NCBI GenBank assembly: GCA_003353945.1
Contig: PIVM01000034.1
Coordinates: forward strand, 1-43,233
Direction of reading: 5' to 3'
Length of the DNA: 43,233 nt
DNA from: Gammaproteobacteria bacterium
Lineage (GTDB): Bacteria; Pseudomonadota; Gammaproteobacteria; Pseudomonadales; PIVM01
Part shown: positions 1-7,212 of the stretch, piece after piece
Numbering within the stretch: position 1 is the first letter of the stretch
Layout of the letters: every line of letters begins with the position of its first letter
Translations under genes and position numbers: made by a program
Notes under the pieces: model-generated
Database searches by the model: none
The model's input: only the letters and a program-made list of their open reading frames with translations
Told to the model about the DNA's origin: nothing

Positions 1-186
1 ACTCGGCTTGAATGTGGGTCGCTTTTTCTCGCCTTTAAGAACGCGAATTTCATCTTTTAACAAGTCAATTTCTTCAGCTTGTTGCTGAATGATTTGAGAG
101 AATTGTTCTAACAAAACAAACAAACTCTTGACTGCAGGAGTTTGCTCGCTTTCAGGAACATCGGGTAAAGGAGGTAGTTTTCTCAA
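1..186 (-). pseudogene. Transposase N-terminal fragment, cut by the window edge (IS66-like, family uncertain)
   Basis: Reading the minus strand from a TTG at 184-186 gives 62 codons without a stop up to base 1. The product starts with a proline-rich LPPLPDVPESEQTP stretch, then a Gln/Glu-rich helix that looks like a coiled coil, then LKGEKKRPTFKPS. This is the layout of the N-terminus of IS66-like transposases: a leucine-zipper-like helix before the basic linker. The rest lies outside the window, so whether the gene is intact cannot be judged. No clear Shine-Dalgarno sequence precedes the TTG. The family call rests on memory of similar N-termini and is moderate at best; an ISNCY-type element is an alternative. 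Confidence 0.5.
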
Positions 187-860
187 CGACTTAAAAGGTC
201 ACTCAATGAATAAGATGTTATCTTATCATGGGTTTTTAGGGCTGATTTTTAGGCCGTGTGATGCGCTCTGCGACATTTAAAATAATAGGACGCCGAAGGG
301 TCTTGGGGGGCCGCAAAAACAGCCCATGCATCATCGCAGTGTCGGCTATAGTGGCTTGCTGGGCAAGGTTGGATGCCGACTGTCTTTTTGGGTTTTCAAT
401 CAAAATACCTGTCAAGTGAAAAATTAATTATTTCGGAGCAGCATTGCTCCGCCCCGGGTTATTGAGAAGCTACGAGTGGTTTTCTGTAACGTGATGATTT
501 ATAAATAAATTCAAGATTTCGCCTGTCTGAAAAGTCCCGCTGGCAGTGCTGAGGCTAGCGGTTTGCGTACTTAATTTAGAAGTTTGATATTTTTTGGCTA
601 CAAATATGTAGCCATTTGGTTGAAAGTTAGCCGGTTTTTATGTGTCTTTGTATGAGTAGTGATCAGTTTTAGTGTTTGTAATCCTTACCTATGAGGCAGG
701 GAGTAATGACCAAATGGGCATTTACCAAGTGGTTTTGAGGGTTAAATCTTGGCTACGTTTTGGCTACAACAGTCCTGCATTGTTGTGCAAAGTTCGGCAA
801 AAATGCGCAATGAGTGCCGTTTTTAGGCCTTTTAAATCAATAAATTACGTTTGCAGTGGC
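187..860. other. Gene-poor stretch with hairpins and short direct repeats
   Basis: No convincing gene is seen. A perfect 7-bp hairpin with a 4-nt loop lies at 434-451 (arms CGGAGCA and TGCTCCG). A second hairpin, GGCTAC-AAATAT-GTAGCC, lies at 596-613. The octamer TTGGCTAC occurs three times in the same direction, at 594-601, 749-756 and 760-767; the last two start 11 bp apart. A 59-codon open frame on the minus strand (236-415, TTG start) has no ribosome site. The stretch leads directly into the tRNA-derived attachment site, so the repeats may be protein-binding arms of a past integration system. Confidence 0.4.
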
Positions 861-907
861 GGCTTTTAACCAATTGGTCGGGCGTTCGAGTCGCCCACGG
901 CCCACCA
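861..907 (+). repeat. 3' half of tRNA-Lys(UUU): attachment-site (att) copy
   Basis: From the anticodon loop onward the sequence folds as the 3' part of a tRNA-Lys. The loop CTTTTAA (863-869) has anticodon TTT. The 3' anticodon strand CCAAT and variable TGGTC follow. The T-arm has stem GGGCG/CGCCC (880-884/892-896) and loop TTCGAGT. The acceptor strand ACGGCCC is followed by ACCA (904-907). The 5' half is absent: 858-862 cannot pair with the anticodon 3' strand beyond two bases. A 3' tRNA remnant next to an integrase remnant is the normal footprint of a tRNA-targeting integrative element. The intact tRNA-Lys should lie outside the window. Confidence 0.85.
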
Positions 908-1027
908 TTTTCCCAAGGATGCAGCGTAAGGACACGCTAACCTCTAGCCCATAAAACGCATTCCAGCCCAATCAGCTCGCTTTTGCTAACCTTTTTTGCA
1001 AAGGCGCGGGCGATTTTTCTGAGCACT

Positions 1028-1710
1028 TCAATCACGTTTCAGAGGTAAAACAACCGTTGCTTTGCGTCGGCATGTTTTTTCAGTGGTGGCTTTGTTGATG
1101 TGTCCTCGTAGCTGGGCTGCATGGTCAACGTCCGCTACGTCTGAGGCTGTTTTTGCACAAATATCGTGCTCGGTGAAGCGTTCTTCTAGCGCGGTTTCCG
1201 CTAGGGCTTTTTTAATGGCGCGTTGCCAGATCGAATCAAACCCTGATGTCGTGTCGTCATCTTTGATATAGGGCTGACCGGTTGATGTGCAAAATAGCCA
1301 GATTGAGCCAATCTTGACGCAATCCCGCCGCCATTTAATTGCATCGTCAATCAGTTCTTTTAGGCCGGTGCTTTCGCCATCCTGGGTGTAAAACGGGTAG
1401 TGCTTCGGTTTAGCGTTGGGATTGTTTTTGATCTTCCGTCGCTTGGGGATTGCCAGGTGGTCGTCATGGATATTCAACAGCTTGATGCTGAGCATCATGC
1501 CCTTGTCGATGCCTAGAGCATATTTAAGGGGTAGGTACGCCTTGAGCATGGGATTGCAGACCGATAGAAAGGCATCGAACTCCCAGTCCTTAACGTAGCG
1601 GTCGCGGCTGGGCAGTGGGATCTTTTTGACCTAGCCAATAATGGGGTGTTCGATCAGGTCGGGTGCGCCCCACTCAAAGGCTTTGGTGAACAGGTGAGAC
1701 AGTACCTGTT
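1028..1710 (-). pseudogene. Tyrosine recombinase (integrase) C-terminal pseudogene
   Basis: The minus strand encodes the C-terminal half of a phage-type tyrosine integrase. VLSHLFTKAFEWGAP (upstream of a TAG at 1631-1633) continues in the same frame to the end of the catalytic domain at TTEKTCRRK and VLPLKRD. Damage is threefold. The TAG interrupts the frame after HPIIG. The box normally reading HDLRAK is HDICAK, so the catalytic Arg is Cys. The nucleophile region normally reading EKxYRRK is EKTCRRK, so the catalytic Tyr is Cys. The N-terminal half is missing: similarity ends near 1710 with a frameshifted NRY codon trio, at the edge of the repeat-framed toxin-antitoxin segment. It is surely inactive. 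It lies 120 bp from the tRNA-Lys att copy, which it or a relative probably used. Confidence 0.85.
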
Positions 1711-1774
1711 AGACGACAATTAACTAAAAATGTATAACGAGACGTGAGTTCTCTCGTTTATACACCTGTTATAG
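1708..1774 (+). repeat. Hairpin repeat copy 1 flanking the toxin-antitoxin module
   Basis: This is the left copy of a direct repeat of about 47 bp whose right copy is at 2340-2387. It contains the near-perfect inverted repeat TGTATAACGAGA (1731-1742) / TCTCGTTTATACA (1752-1764), with one extra base in one arm, followed by CCTGTTA (1765-1771). A further CCTGTTAGAC sits at 1705-1714. Cores reading GTTRRRY and hairpins with unpaired bases are hallmarks of integron attC sites. GTTAGAC fits that core but GTTATAG does not fully, and no R'' partner is seen. TGTTATAGC at 1767-1775 also has the form of an extended -10 promoter element for the downstream antitoxin. Confidence 0.55.
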
Positions 1775-1780
1775 CTTACC

Positions 1781-1807
1781 TTGACGCATCGTACGTAAAT
1801 GCGTACG
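1781..1807 (+). promoter_or_regulatory. Probable autoregulatory operator of the YefM-YoeB-like pair
   Basis: Two copies of the palindromic hexamer CGTACG (1790-1795 and 1802-1807) lie 12 bp apart centre to centre, 25 bp upstream of the antitoxin start. In E. coli the YefM-YoeB operator has two TGTACA cores with the same 12-bp geometry, which makes this a likely binding site for the antitoxin and complex. A TTGACG hexamer (1781-1786) could be a -35 element, but the -10 at the right distance (TACGCT) is weak. Confidence 0.6.
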
Positions 1808-1831
1808 CTTATGGTTTATGGAGGTAAAAAT

Positions 1832-2074
1832 ATGACAACTCTTAATGCAACAGAAGCCCGCTCTAAGCTATACAGCTTGATTGATGAGGCTGCTCAAACT
1901 CACCAACCTATTGTTATTACAGGCAAAAGAGGTAATGCTGTCCTTCTTGCAGAGGATGATTGGAACTCAATAAACGAAACTCTATTCCTATTATCAATTC
2001 CAGGAATGAGAGAATCTATCCGTGAAGGGATGGATACAGATTTAAAAGAGTGCGATAAGGATCTTGATTGGTAA
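1832..2074 (+). CDS. YefM/Phd-family antitoxin
   Basis: The 80-residue product has the typical YefM/Phd layout. The N-terminal DNA-binding and dimer region begins with TTLNATEARSKLYSLIDEA and continues to IVITGKRGNAVLLAEDDWNSI. A short acidic tail (KECDKDLDW) follows, which would wrap around and neutralise the toxin. The start at 1832 is chosen because GGAGG (1820-1824) precedes it at good distance; an in-frame ATG 33 bases upstream has no such site and would overlap the operator. The stop overlaps the first base of the toxin ATG, so the two genes are translationally coupled. Expected role: bind the operator upstream, repress the pair, and neutralise the downstream RNase. Confidence 0.9.
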   Translation: MTTLNATEARSKLYSLIDEAAQTHQPIVITGKRGNAVLLAEDDWNSINETLFLLSIPGMRESIREGMDTDLKECDKDLDW

Positions 2075-2334
2075 TGTGGGAGATTTACTATACGAAGCAA
2101 GCGAAGAAGGATGCAAAAAAACTAGCTTCAGCCGGCCTAAAAAACAAAGCTAAAGAGCTTTTATCTATCATTCAAGATAATCCTTATCAAAATCCACCGC
2201 CTTATGAAAAGCTTGTTGGTGATCTTGAAGGTGCCTATTCAAGAAGAATAAATATCCAGCACCGCCTAGTCTATCAAGTTATAGAAGATGACAACGCAAT
2301 AAAAGTTTTACGTTTATGGACACACTATGAGTAA
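2074..2334 (+). CDS. YoeB/Txe-family toxin (ribosome-dependent mRNA endonuclease)
   Basis: The 86-residue basic protein has the RelE/YoeB fold signature: an N-terminal WEIYYTKQAKKDAKKL, a central NPYQNPPPYEKLVGDLEGAYSRRINIQHRLVYQV and the terminal LRLWTHYE. In YoeB the catalytic residues include the conserved Glu of the PYEKL region, the Arg of RRIN, the His of QHRLVY and the penultimate Tyr-type ending; all are present, so it appears intact. The ATG at 2074 shares one base with the antitoxin stop. In family members this toxin enters the ribosomal A site and cleaves mRNA. The pair lies within decayed mobile DNA and is framed by repeats, so it probably arrived as a cassette. Confidence 0.9.
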   Translation: MWEIYYTKQAKKDAKKLASAGLKNKAKELLSIIQDNPYQNPPPYEKLVGDLEGAYSRRINIQHRLVYQVIEDDNAIKVLRLWTHYE

Positions 2335-2339
2335 AACTA

Positions 2340-2387
2340 TAAAAATGTATAACGAGACATGAGTTATCGTTTATACACCTGTTAGGC
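2340..2387 (+). repeat. Hairpin repeat copy 2 flanking the toxin-antitoxin module
   Basis: This is the right copy of the direct repeat at 1724-1771, starting 6 bp after the toxin stop. It keeps the arms TGTATAACGAGA (2346-2357) and TATCGTTTATACA (2365-2377), then CCT and GTTAGGC (2381-2387), which exactly fits the integron core GTTRRRY. The repeat period is 613 bp and encloses just the toxin-antitoxin operon, which is the size and content of many integron toxin-antitoxin cassettes. The canonical inner boxes of an attC site are not found, so this is a resemblance only. Confidence 0.55.
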
Positions 2388-2455
2388 TGGGTCATCCGGA
2401 AAATCATGTAGATACTGCCTGACAAAATGTTGCTGCCCAAAAAAAGGGATTGAAG

Positions 2456-2599
2456 ATGAGTGTTGATAGCATCATTTATTTTGGTGGGATGTATCAGTTA
2501 GATGCGGAGAGCATGAAAAACCAGGGGCAAAAATATAAATTAATTACGCCGCCACCTTCATTTCCTCGCGCCTATTTTCATTGCCGTCTTCAATGTTGA
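2456..2599 (+). CDS. Short ORF, probably the truncated 5' end of an unknown gene
   Basis: An ATG preceded by AAAGGGATTGAAG, a fair ribosome site, opens a 47-codon frame starting MSVDSIIYFGGMYQLDAES. From about 2540 the frame runs antisense into the transposase remnant, so only about 28 residues can be native. The likely reading is a gene cut off by the insertion element that left that remnant. No family is recognised. It could also be chance. Confidence 0.25.
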   Translation: MSVDSIIYFGGMYQLDAESMKNQGQKYKLITPPPSFPRAYFHCRLQC

Positions 2600-2850
2600 A
2601 GCCCGGATACCATCGTTCAAAATGTCCTGCCAATTCACCATTCAATACTGCCGTTCTGGTTTGAAGCAAATAATGAGCACCTTGATGTGTCCATTGCATC
2701 TGTTGTTTCTTGATCATGCGTTTGGCAACTACTTCGTTAATCGTCGACTCAACAAATGCCGTTGTAATGGTTTCACCGTATCGATACATCTCGCCGTAAT
2801 TCGGGATCAAATGGCTATTGTTCCTGATATAAGGGCCTTGGAAATAATAA
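2544..2850 (-). pseudogene. C-terminal fragment of an ISKra4-like transposase
   Basis: On the minus strand the frame encodes YIRNNSHLIPNYGEMYRYGE, then TAFVESTINEVVAKRM, IKKQQMQWTHQGAHYLLQ and a terminal FERWYPGF. This block (Glu-Ser-Thr-[IV]-Asn ... Lys-Arg-Met ... Lys-Lys-Gln-Gln-Met-[QR]-Trp ... Gly-Ala-His) is the conserved C-terminus of ISKra4-type transposases, including the last catalytic Glu. Everything upstream is missing; the frame enters a 33-bp inverted repeat at 2862 and unrelated codons beyond. The open frame runs on to 2957 only by chance. The element is dead. The family name is from recall and moderately sure. Confidence 0.65.
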
Positions 2851-2993
2851 ATTTTCCAATTAGGCGCAGAATCATGCTTTCTCACTGAGGCGTTCAAATG
2901 GGAGCATGTTGGAATATGTAAGCATTTGAACAACGAAGGTGAGGGAGCAGGGAGCAAGCGTAATTGGAAAATTTATTTTTTCCGCGGCCCTTA
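2830..2993. repeat. 164-bp segment bounded by 33-bp inverted repeats (MITE-like or IS ends)
   Basis: The segment 2830-2862 and the complement of 2961-2993 agree at 30 of 33 positions; the innermost 17 bp agree exactly (ATAAATTTTCCAATTA plus one flanking base). A second, inner inverted repeat, GTTCAAATG (2891-2899) / CATTTGAAC (2922-2930), is nested within. No target-site duplication is obvious beside the outer ends. The left arm abuts the transposase C-terminal fragment and the right arm abuts another IS-related fragment, so the arms may be the facing ends of two copies of one element, or the ends of a miniature non-autonomous element. Confidence 0.7.
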
Positions 2994-2995
2994 CC

Positions 2996-3067
2996 ATTGA
3001 TTTCAAATTGACGCCAAATCATGGGGCTGACGCCACGAAGTGAAGCTTTAATAGAGTAGGTCTGCAT
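2996..3067 (-). pseudogene. N-terminal fragment of a plasmid pRiA4b ORF-3-like protein
   Basis: An ATG at 3065-3067 (minus strand) opens 24 codons beginning MQTYSIKASLRGVSPMIWRQ. This matches the start of pRiA4b ORF-3 / IS1096 TnpR-like proteins, where a short beta-strand is followed by a [LI]-R-x-[VI]-x-P-x-[IV]-W-R-R motif. After 24 residues the frame runs into the right arm of the 33-bp inverted repeat and similarity ends, so the gene is broken. Such proteins often occur in or beside insertion sequences, which fits the surrounding remnants. Confidence 0.5.
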
Positions 3068-3462
3068 AGCAGAATCGGATCAAACTGTTTAGTGAAAAGG
3101 GAACTAAAATCAGTTTGGATCAAGCTAGAAATAGTTGAAATATATTTTGTGGTTTCCCCCCACTTTTTCATGCTCTCGACGTAGATCCCCTTATCGAAGT
3201 GGGACAGGTCTTTATCGTCGAACCCAATTCAGTTTCAGTGCTCGATAACAATCTATAGCGGCGGTGCGGGGAGTCATTCTGCTAATCAGAAGGTTGTGGT
3301 TTGTTGATTGTCTCCAGTGTCATTGGAATTGTTCCGATGCGCCAGACTCCTTGATTTTGTGGTTTTCCAATACGCCTGAATTCGAAGAAATTATGCTATT
3401 TCAAAAAGCGTCTATACTTATCTTTTGTCTACTAAATGGGCCTTTAACATAGGATTGCAACA

Positions 3463-3669
3463 ATGAATATGCAGGAAATTCGTCAAATTGCTAAACAGAA
3501 TGGTGTCAAAGCAGCAAAACTTAATAAAATCAATCTAATACGTAGCATACAGAAAAATGAGGGAAACTATGAGTGTTTCGCTTCAGCAACCGATGGGCAA
3601 TGCGATCAGGTTGCCTGTTTATGGCACAAGGACTGTATTCCCGCTTCTCTGAAAAATGGAACTCATTGA
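3463..3669 (+). CDS. Small SAP-domain-like protein
   Basis: The 68-residue product opens with MNMQEIRQIAKQNGVKAAKL and NKINLIRSIQ, a helix-turn-helix pattern like the SAP motif, in which a short helical hairpin binds nucleic acid. It ends with a Cys-bearing tail (Cys at about 38, 47, 52 and 58) reading YECFAS, GQCDQVACLW and KDCIP. Similar small proteins with a C-terminal four-cysteine patch are widespread in proteobacteria and of unknown function. AGGA at 3451-3454 serves as ribosome site; an ATG two codons in is an alternative start. A TATACT box at 3413-3418 could be its -10, with no good -35. The gene stands alone. Confidence 0.75.
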   Translation: MNMQEIRQIAKQNGVKAAKLNKINLIRSIQKNEGNYECFASATDGQCDQVACLWHKDCIPASLKNGTH

Positions 3670-4110
3670 GTAGTTGACTTACCCTCTCATGGAGCTAGAA
3701 ATAATTTTCTGATGTTGTGATAGTTCAGGCTATATATACATAAGATACCAGTGGGCAGACTGGCGATTATGTTGTCTTGCACGCATCTCTTCCTGGGCTT
3801 GTTGGTGGTTAATTACTAATCTATTTTTTTGGTATTCTTTTTGTGGTGATGATGCTCGCGTATGCGTTTCACCACTTCAGTGTTCTCGCTTCTCTATCTC
3901 TGCATGCTGCAATCAACACGAGTGTTTTCAACGAGTACAGATACTAATTTGTAATCGCTGAGTAGAATGGTTTTTCTGGAGATAAGCATCAAAATTTGTA
4001 AGGTCTCATTATTTACCTATACTTACAAACATAATATGGGTTTCACGTTTAATTTCAAAGCCAAGTAAAAACATTTTATGTTTTGCTTAACAGTACAAAG
4101 GAAAACTGTC
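3670..4110. other. Intergenic region without a gene
   Basis: There are 440 bases between the SAP-like gene and the rhodanese gene. No coding frame, tRNA or clear terminator is seen. The only signal judged worth listing is the candidate promoter near 3996-4023. Confidence 0.5.
3996..4023 (+). promoter_or_regulatory. Candidate sigma-70 promoter for the rhodanese-chemoreceptor pair
   Basis: TTGTAA (3996-4001) and TATACT (4018-4023) are separated by 16 bp and lie about 90 bp upstream of the rhodanese start on the same strand. The -10 matches five of six consensus bases and the -35 four of six. Confidence 0.45.
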
Positions 4111-4539
4111 ATGCCTCTTCTTATCTCAGCTCGATCATACAAAATACTGTTTCTTTCATTTCTCATAATGTTGTCAAATCAGTTGCTCGCTAAAGAGGAT
4201 ACGCCTCTTACATTGGATGGAGTAGAAACCATTAATGCCGAACAAGCCAAGGCGTTTTTCGATAGTGGTGCTTTATTTGTTGATCCGCGTAAGGGCAAAG
4301 ATTGGGATGCTGGTCGAATCCCTGATGCTGTTCACCTTGAATTGGAAAGTGATTTAACAGAAGAAAATCTTGCTAAGCATGCAAAAAAGGATGGCTCCAT
4401 CATTTTTTATTGCAATGGCATTAAATGTAAAGTGAGTTATGACGCTAGCGTCAAAGCTCGAGATTGGGATTATACGAGCTTAAAATGGTTTCGCGGTGGT
4501 CTGCCTGCCTGGAAAGCAGCTGGCTATCCCGTTGAGTAA
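4111..4539 (+). CDS. Secreted single-domain rhodanese-like sulfurtransferase
   Basis: The 142-residue product has a signal peptide (basic start, hydrophobic KILFLSFLIMLSNQLLA, cleavage before KEDTP), so it acts in the periplasm. One rhodanese domain follows. VDPRKGKDWDAGRIPDAVHL is the usual N-terminal signature, the active-site loop is FYCNGIKCKVS with the catalytic Cys at its start, and the end is LKWFRGGLPAWKAAGYPV. Rhodaneses move sulfane sulfur to thiol or cyanide acceptors. The ATG at 4111 is chosen because AAGGA lies just upstream and it begins the signal peptide; an ATG at 4078 has no such site. Only 9 bp separate it from the chemoreceptor, so the two are probably co-transcribed. Confidence 0.88.
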   Translation: MPLLISARSYKILFLSFLIMLSNQLLAKEDTPLTLDGVETINAEQAKAFFDSGALFVDPRKGKDWDAGRIPDAVHLELESDLTEENLAKHAKKDGSIIFYCNGIKCKVSYDASVKARDWDYTSLKWFRGGLPAWKAAGYPVE

Positions 4540-4548
4540 TACAATTTA

Positions 4549-6432
4549 ATGAAAGAGCTCAACTTGAGTTTGAAATTCAAACTTACTTTTTTCTCGATCG
4601 CTGTATTATTGCTTACCTGTATCCTCTTGATTGTGGGTTCACGGGTAAGCCTCCAACAGATTGAACAACGATATCAGGATACGGTGCTGCAAGGGAAAAA
4701 TGTTCTTTGGGAAAAGATCATTTCCAGTCAAATGGATGTGATGGAATCAAACACCTCAAGTATTATCCGGGATCGGGCCATGCGCAATGCGATTGCGCAA
4801 TCCGATGTTAAGTCTTTGAGCGAGAGCGCACACGGGACGTACAATAGACTCAGTACTTTGGGTATCTTGGATCGATTTCAATTGTTTGATAAAGAGGGGC
4901 GCTATTTGGTTTCAAAGCCACAGGGTATTCAAGGGGAAAGCAAGGTGTCTCTTGTCCGTAAGGCGCTGCTCAGTGGAAAAATCGAACGGGGAGTGGAGTT
5001 GGATGATGATAGTCAGCCGTCCATCGTTGTCGCATTCCCTTTGTCAAAGCGTGGGAAAACCGTTGGTGTAGGCGTATTTTCAAAAAGCCTTGAAAGTTCA
5101 ATCGCCGATTTTAAAGCAAATGATGAATCCGATATTCATATTTTCAGCTTACAGAATATGCCTTTGTTGACAAGCAGTCAAACGTCGAAAAATGGTATTG
5201 GTGAACTACCTGAATTGAACAGTTCGATGGTAAATGCATTATTCGAAGGTGATAAAGCTTATATTCAAACAATGCAACCTTTGCTTGATTATCAGCAGCG
5301 CCAGATTGGATTTATCGTCACTCAAAAGGATTATAGTGAAACCCTGTTTAAGCAGCGGCAGGCTGAAATAATGGAGTACGCAATCGCGCTGGTCTCTGTT
5401 TTGGTGTTGGTTCTGTTTATGTATTGGTATATACAGCATGCGTTGACACCCATAGTCACAATTGCGGATTCGCTAAGTGAAATTGCGGGTGGAGATCTAT
5501 CGAAAGATATCAAGGCAAATAGTAGCAGTGCCGAGATTCTTCAACTGGAGAATACAGCAGTTGATATGCAAGATCAGCTGAGCAAGATGATTGCGAAGAT
5601 AGAGAGCGTAACGGAGGAACTGGCAGATACCGCCGGTGCGAGTCGTGAAACAACAGAGGCCTCTATTAAAGAGGCTAAAAACCAAAGCAGCCAAATTACT
5701 GTTTTCGCGGCTGCAATGCATGAGATGGAAATAACAGTCAAAGAAGTTGCAAAAAGTGCTCAACAAGCTGCTGATGAAACAGGACATGCTGATAGTGAAA
5801 TTCAAGTAGGGAAGAAAGCTGTAGATGACAGTAACCAGAACATGAATGATTTGGTTAGCAATATTGAAAATACAACTGAAACCGTGAATAAGCTGAAAAA
5901 AAGTACAGATAGCATCAATGATGTGCTCAATGTTATCAAGGATATCGCTGATCAAACCAATCTACTTGCGCTGAACGCGGCGATCGAAGCCGCACGTGCC
6001 GGAGAGCAGGGTAGAGGCTTCGCTGTTGTGGCGGATGAAGTAAGAGGTTTGGCGACGCGAACTCAGGATTCCACACAAAGTATAAGAGAGATGCTTGAGC
6101 AGTTTACGAATATCTGTAACGTGACTGTTAATGAAATGGAGGGCAGTCTCGAAAGTGCTCGGGAAACAGCAGAGAAAAATAAAAATATAACCACAGTATT
6201 TAATTGTATTGCAGAGAATGTCAGTGCGGTTAATGAGTTGAACAACATGATAGCCAGTGCAGCAGAGCAGCAGGGTTGTACGACGGTAGAGATGAATGAA
6301 AATGTAAATAACATCAATACGGCTGCAGTACAGGGTGAGGCGAAAATTCGATTGCTAGCCCAGAAGAGCAATCGAATCAACGAGCTGGCCGAAGAGCTGA
6401 ACTCAATGATATCAGTTTTTAAAATATCGTAG
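4549..6432 (+). CDS. Methyl-accepting chemotaxis protein with periplasmic sensor domain
   Basis: The 627-residue receptor has membrane helix 1 at about residues 11-30 and a periplasmic domain of about 240 residues, probably Cache-like ([13 protein letters not shown] and IVVAFPLSK are typical strands). Helix 2 is at about 276-295. A HAMP domain follows ([20 protein letters not shown]), then a long coiled-coil signalling domain whose hairpin tip [20 protein letters not shown] is the conserved CheA/CheW contact. It ends FKIS, without the NWETF-type pentapeptide that recruits CheR in some receptors. It would signal periplasmic ligand state to the flagellar or pilus chemotaxis kinase. The start has a poor ribosome site close to the rhodanese stop, suggesting coupled translation. 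Confidence 0.93.
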   Translation: MKELNLSLKFKLTFFSIAVLLLTCILLIVGSRVSLQQIEQRYQDTVLQGKNVLWEKIISSQMDVMESNTSSIIRDRAMRNAIAQSDVKSLSESAHGTYNRLSTLGILDRFQLFDKEGRYLVSKPQGIQGESKVSLVRKALLSGKIERGVELDDDSQPSIVVAFPLSKRGKTVGVGVFSKSLESSIADFKANDESDIHIFSLQNMPLLTSSQTSKNGIGELPELNSSMVNALFEGDKAYIQTMQPLLDYQQRQIGFIVTQKDYSETLFKQRQAEIMEYAIALVSVLVLVLFMYWYIQHALTPIVTIADSLSEIAGGDLSKDIKANSSSAEILQLENTAVDMQDQLSKMIAKIESVTEELADTAGASRETTEASIKEAKNQSSQITVFAAAMHEMEITVKEVAKSAQQAADETGHADSEIQVGKKAVDDSNQNMNDLVSNIENTTETVNKLKKSTDSINDVLNVIKDIADQTNLLALNAAIEAARAGEQGRGFAVVADEVRGLATRTQDSTQSIREMLEQFTNICNVTVNEMEGSLESARETAEKNKNITTVFNCIAENVSAVNELNNMIASAAEQQGCTTVEMNENVNNINTAAVQGEAKIRLLAQKSNRINELAEELNSMISVFKIS

Positions 6433-6506
6433 AGGTATGATTTGACGTTGCGCTAATATTGTCACTTGAATTCAAATTGATATAAACAATAGTTCGGTAA
6501 ATTGTC

Positions 6507-7178
6507 CTAAAACTCTGGTTTGCTATGGCCATGAATGGCCTTGCCATTGATTGGATGTTGAAAGGCGATTTCAGTAGCGTGTAGCATCAGGCGTTCTGCC
6601 ATATGAAATGCGGTATCATGGGCGTAGAGATCACAGCCCAAAATGGGGTGTCCGATTTCCTTTAAGTGAATTCTCAATTGATGAGAGCGTCCAGTGATTG
6701 GTTTGAGGATGACTCGACTTCGCTCAGACTCCGAATAGCGCTCGATCACCTCGTAGTAGGTCAGAGCTTGCTTTCCCTTGTCATAACATATTTTTTGTAA
6801 TGGGCGATTCTTCCAGTCGCAGGCAATCGGCAGATCGATCTTACCGTGGTTTTGTAGTGTTGTACCATAAATAACGGCTGTGTAGCTCTTGGTGATTTGG
6901 CGCTGTTGAAACTGACGGCTGATATGGGAGTGTGCTTCTTTACAAAGCGGAATGATCATGATGCCGGACGTATCCAGATCCAGCCGGTGAACAATGCTGG
7001 CGGTGGGGAAGTTACGTTGTAATCGAGAGATAACGCAATCTTTGTTCTGCGGAAGTTTGCCAGGTATGCTCAGCAGAAGTTGGGGTTTGTTAACCAGTAA
7101 TAAGTAGTCATCCTGGTACAGGATGTCTACCTCTTGATCACAAAACGGTACGATATAAGGTTGTGGTTGTGGCTGCAT
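6507..7178 (-). CDS. rluA: RluA-type pseudouridine synthase (23S rRNA U746 / tRNA U32)
   Basis: The 223-residue protein matches RluA along its whole length, which is close to the 219 residues of the E. coli enzyme, and lacks the S4 domain of RluC/RluD. It has the start VDILYQDDYLLLVNKPQ, the catalytic loop HRLDLDTSG with the nucleophilic Asp after Leu, the RluA-type CDWKNRPLQKICY and the end-motif KPITGRSHQLRIHL. RluA converts a uridine of 23S rRNA and of several tRNAs to pseudouridine. It is convergent with the chemoreceptor gene and 34 bp downstream of the hydrolase gene on the same strand, so both may share a transcript. Confidence 0.9.
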   Translation of the reverse strand: MQPQPQPYIVPFCDQEVDILYQDDYLLLVNKPQLLLSIPGKLPQNKDCVISRLQRNFPTASIVHRLDLDTSGIMIIPLCKEAHSHISRQFQQRQITKSYTAVIYGTTLQNHGKIDLPIACDWKNRPLQKICYDKGKQALTYYEVIERYSESERSRVILKPITGRSHQLRIHLKEIGHPILGCDLYAHDTAFHMAERLMLHATEIAFQHPINGKAIHGHSKPEF

Positions 7179-7212
7179 AGTTGTGGTTACGTAATTAAGG
7201 GGTAGATGGTTT

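Noticed and set aside
236-415. 59-codon minus-strand frame with TTG start (ILIENPKRQSASNLAQQ...)
   Set aside because: No Shine-Dalgarno sequence, no recognised family, and a stable hairpin lies directly upstream.
672-869. 65-codon plus-strand frame
   Set aside because: It has no ribosome site or family resemblance and runs into the tRNA-Lys remnant.
1708-2387. Canonical integron attC sites
   Set aside because: The cores fit, but the R''-type partner (such as GCCTAAC) and standard inner boxes are not found, so only a resemblance is claimed.
5497-5955. 152-codon minus-strand frame
   Set aside because: It is antisense to the coiled-coil part of the chemoreceptor, whose conserved motifs prove the plus-strand frame.
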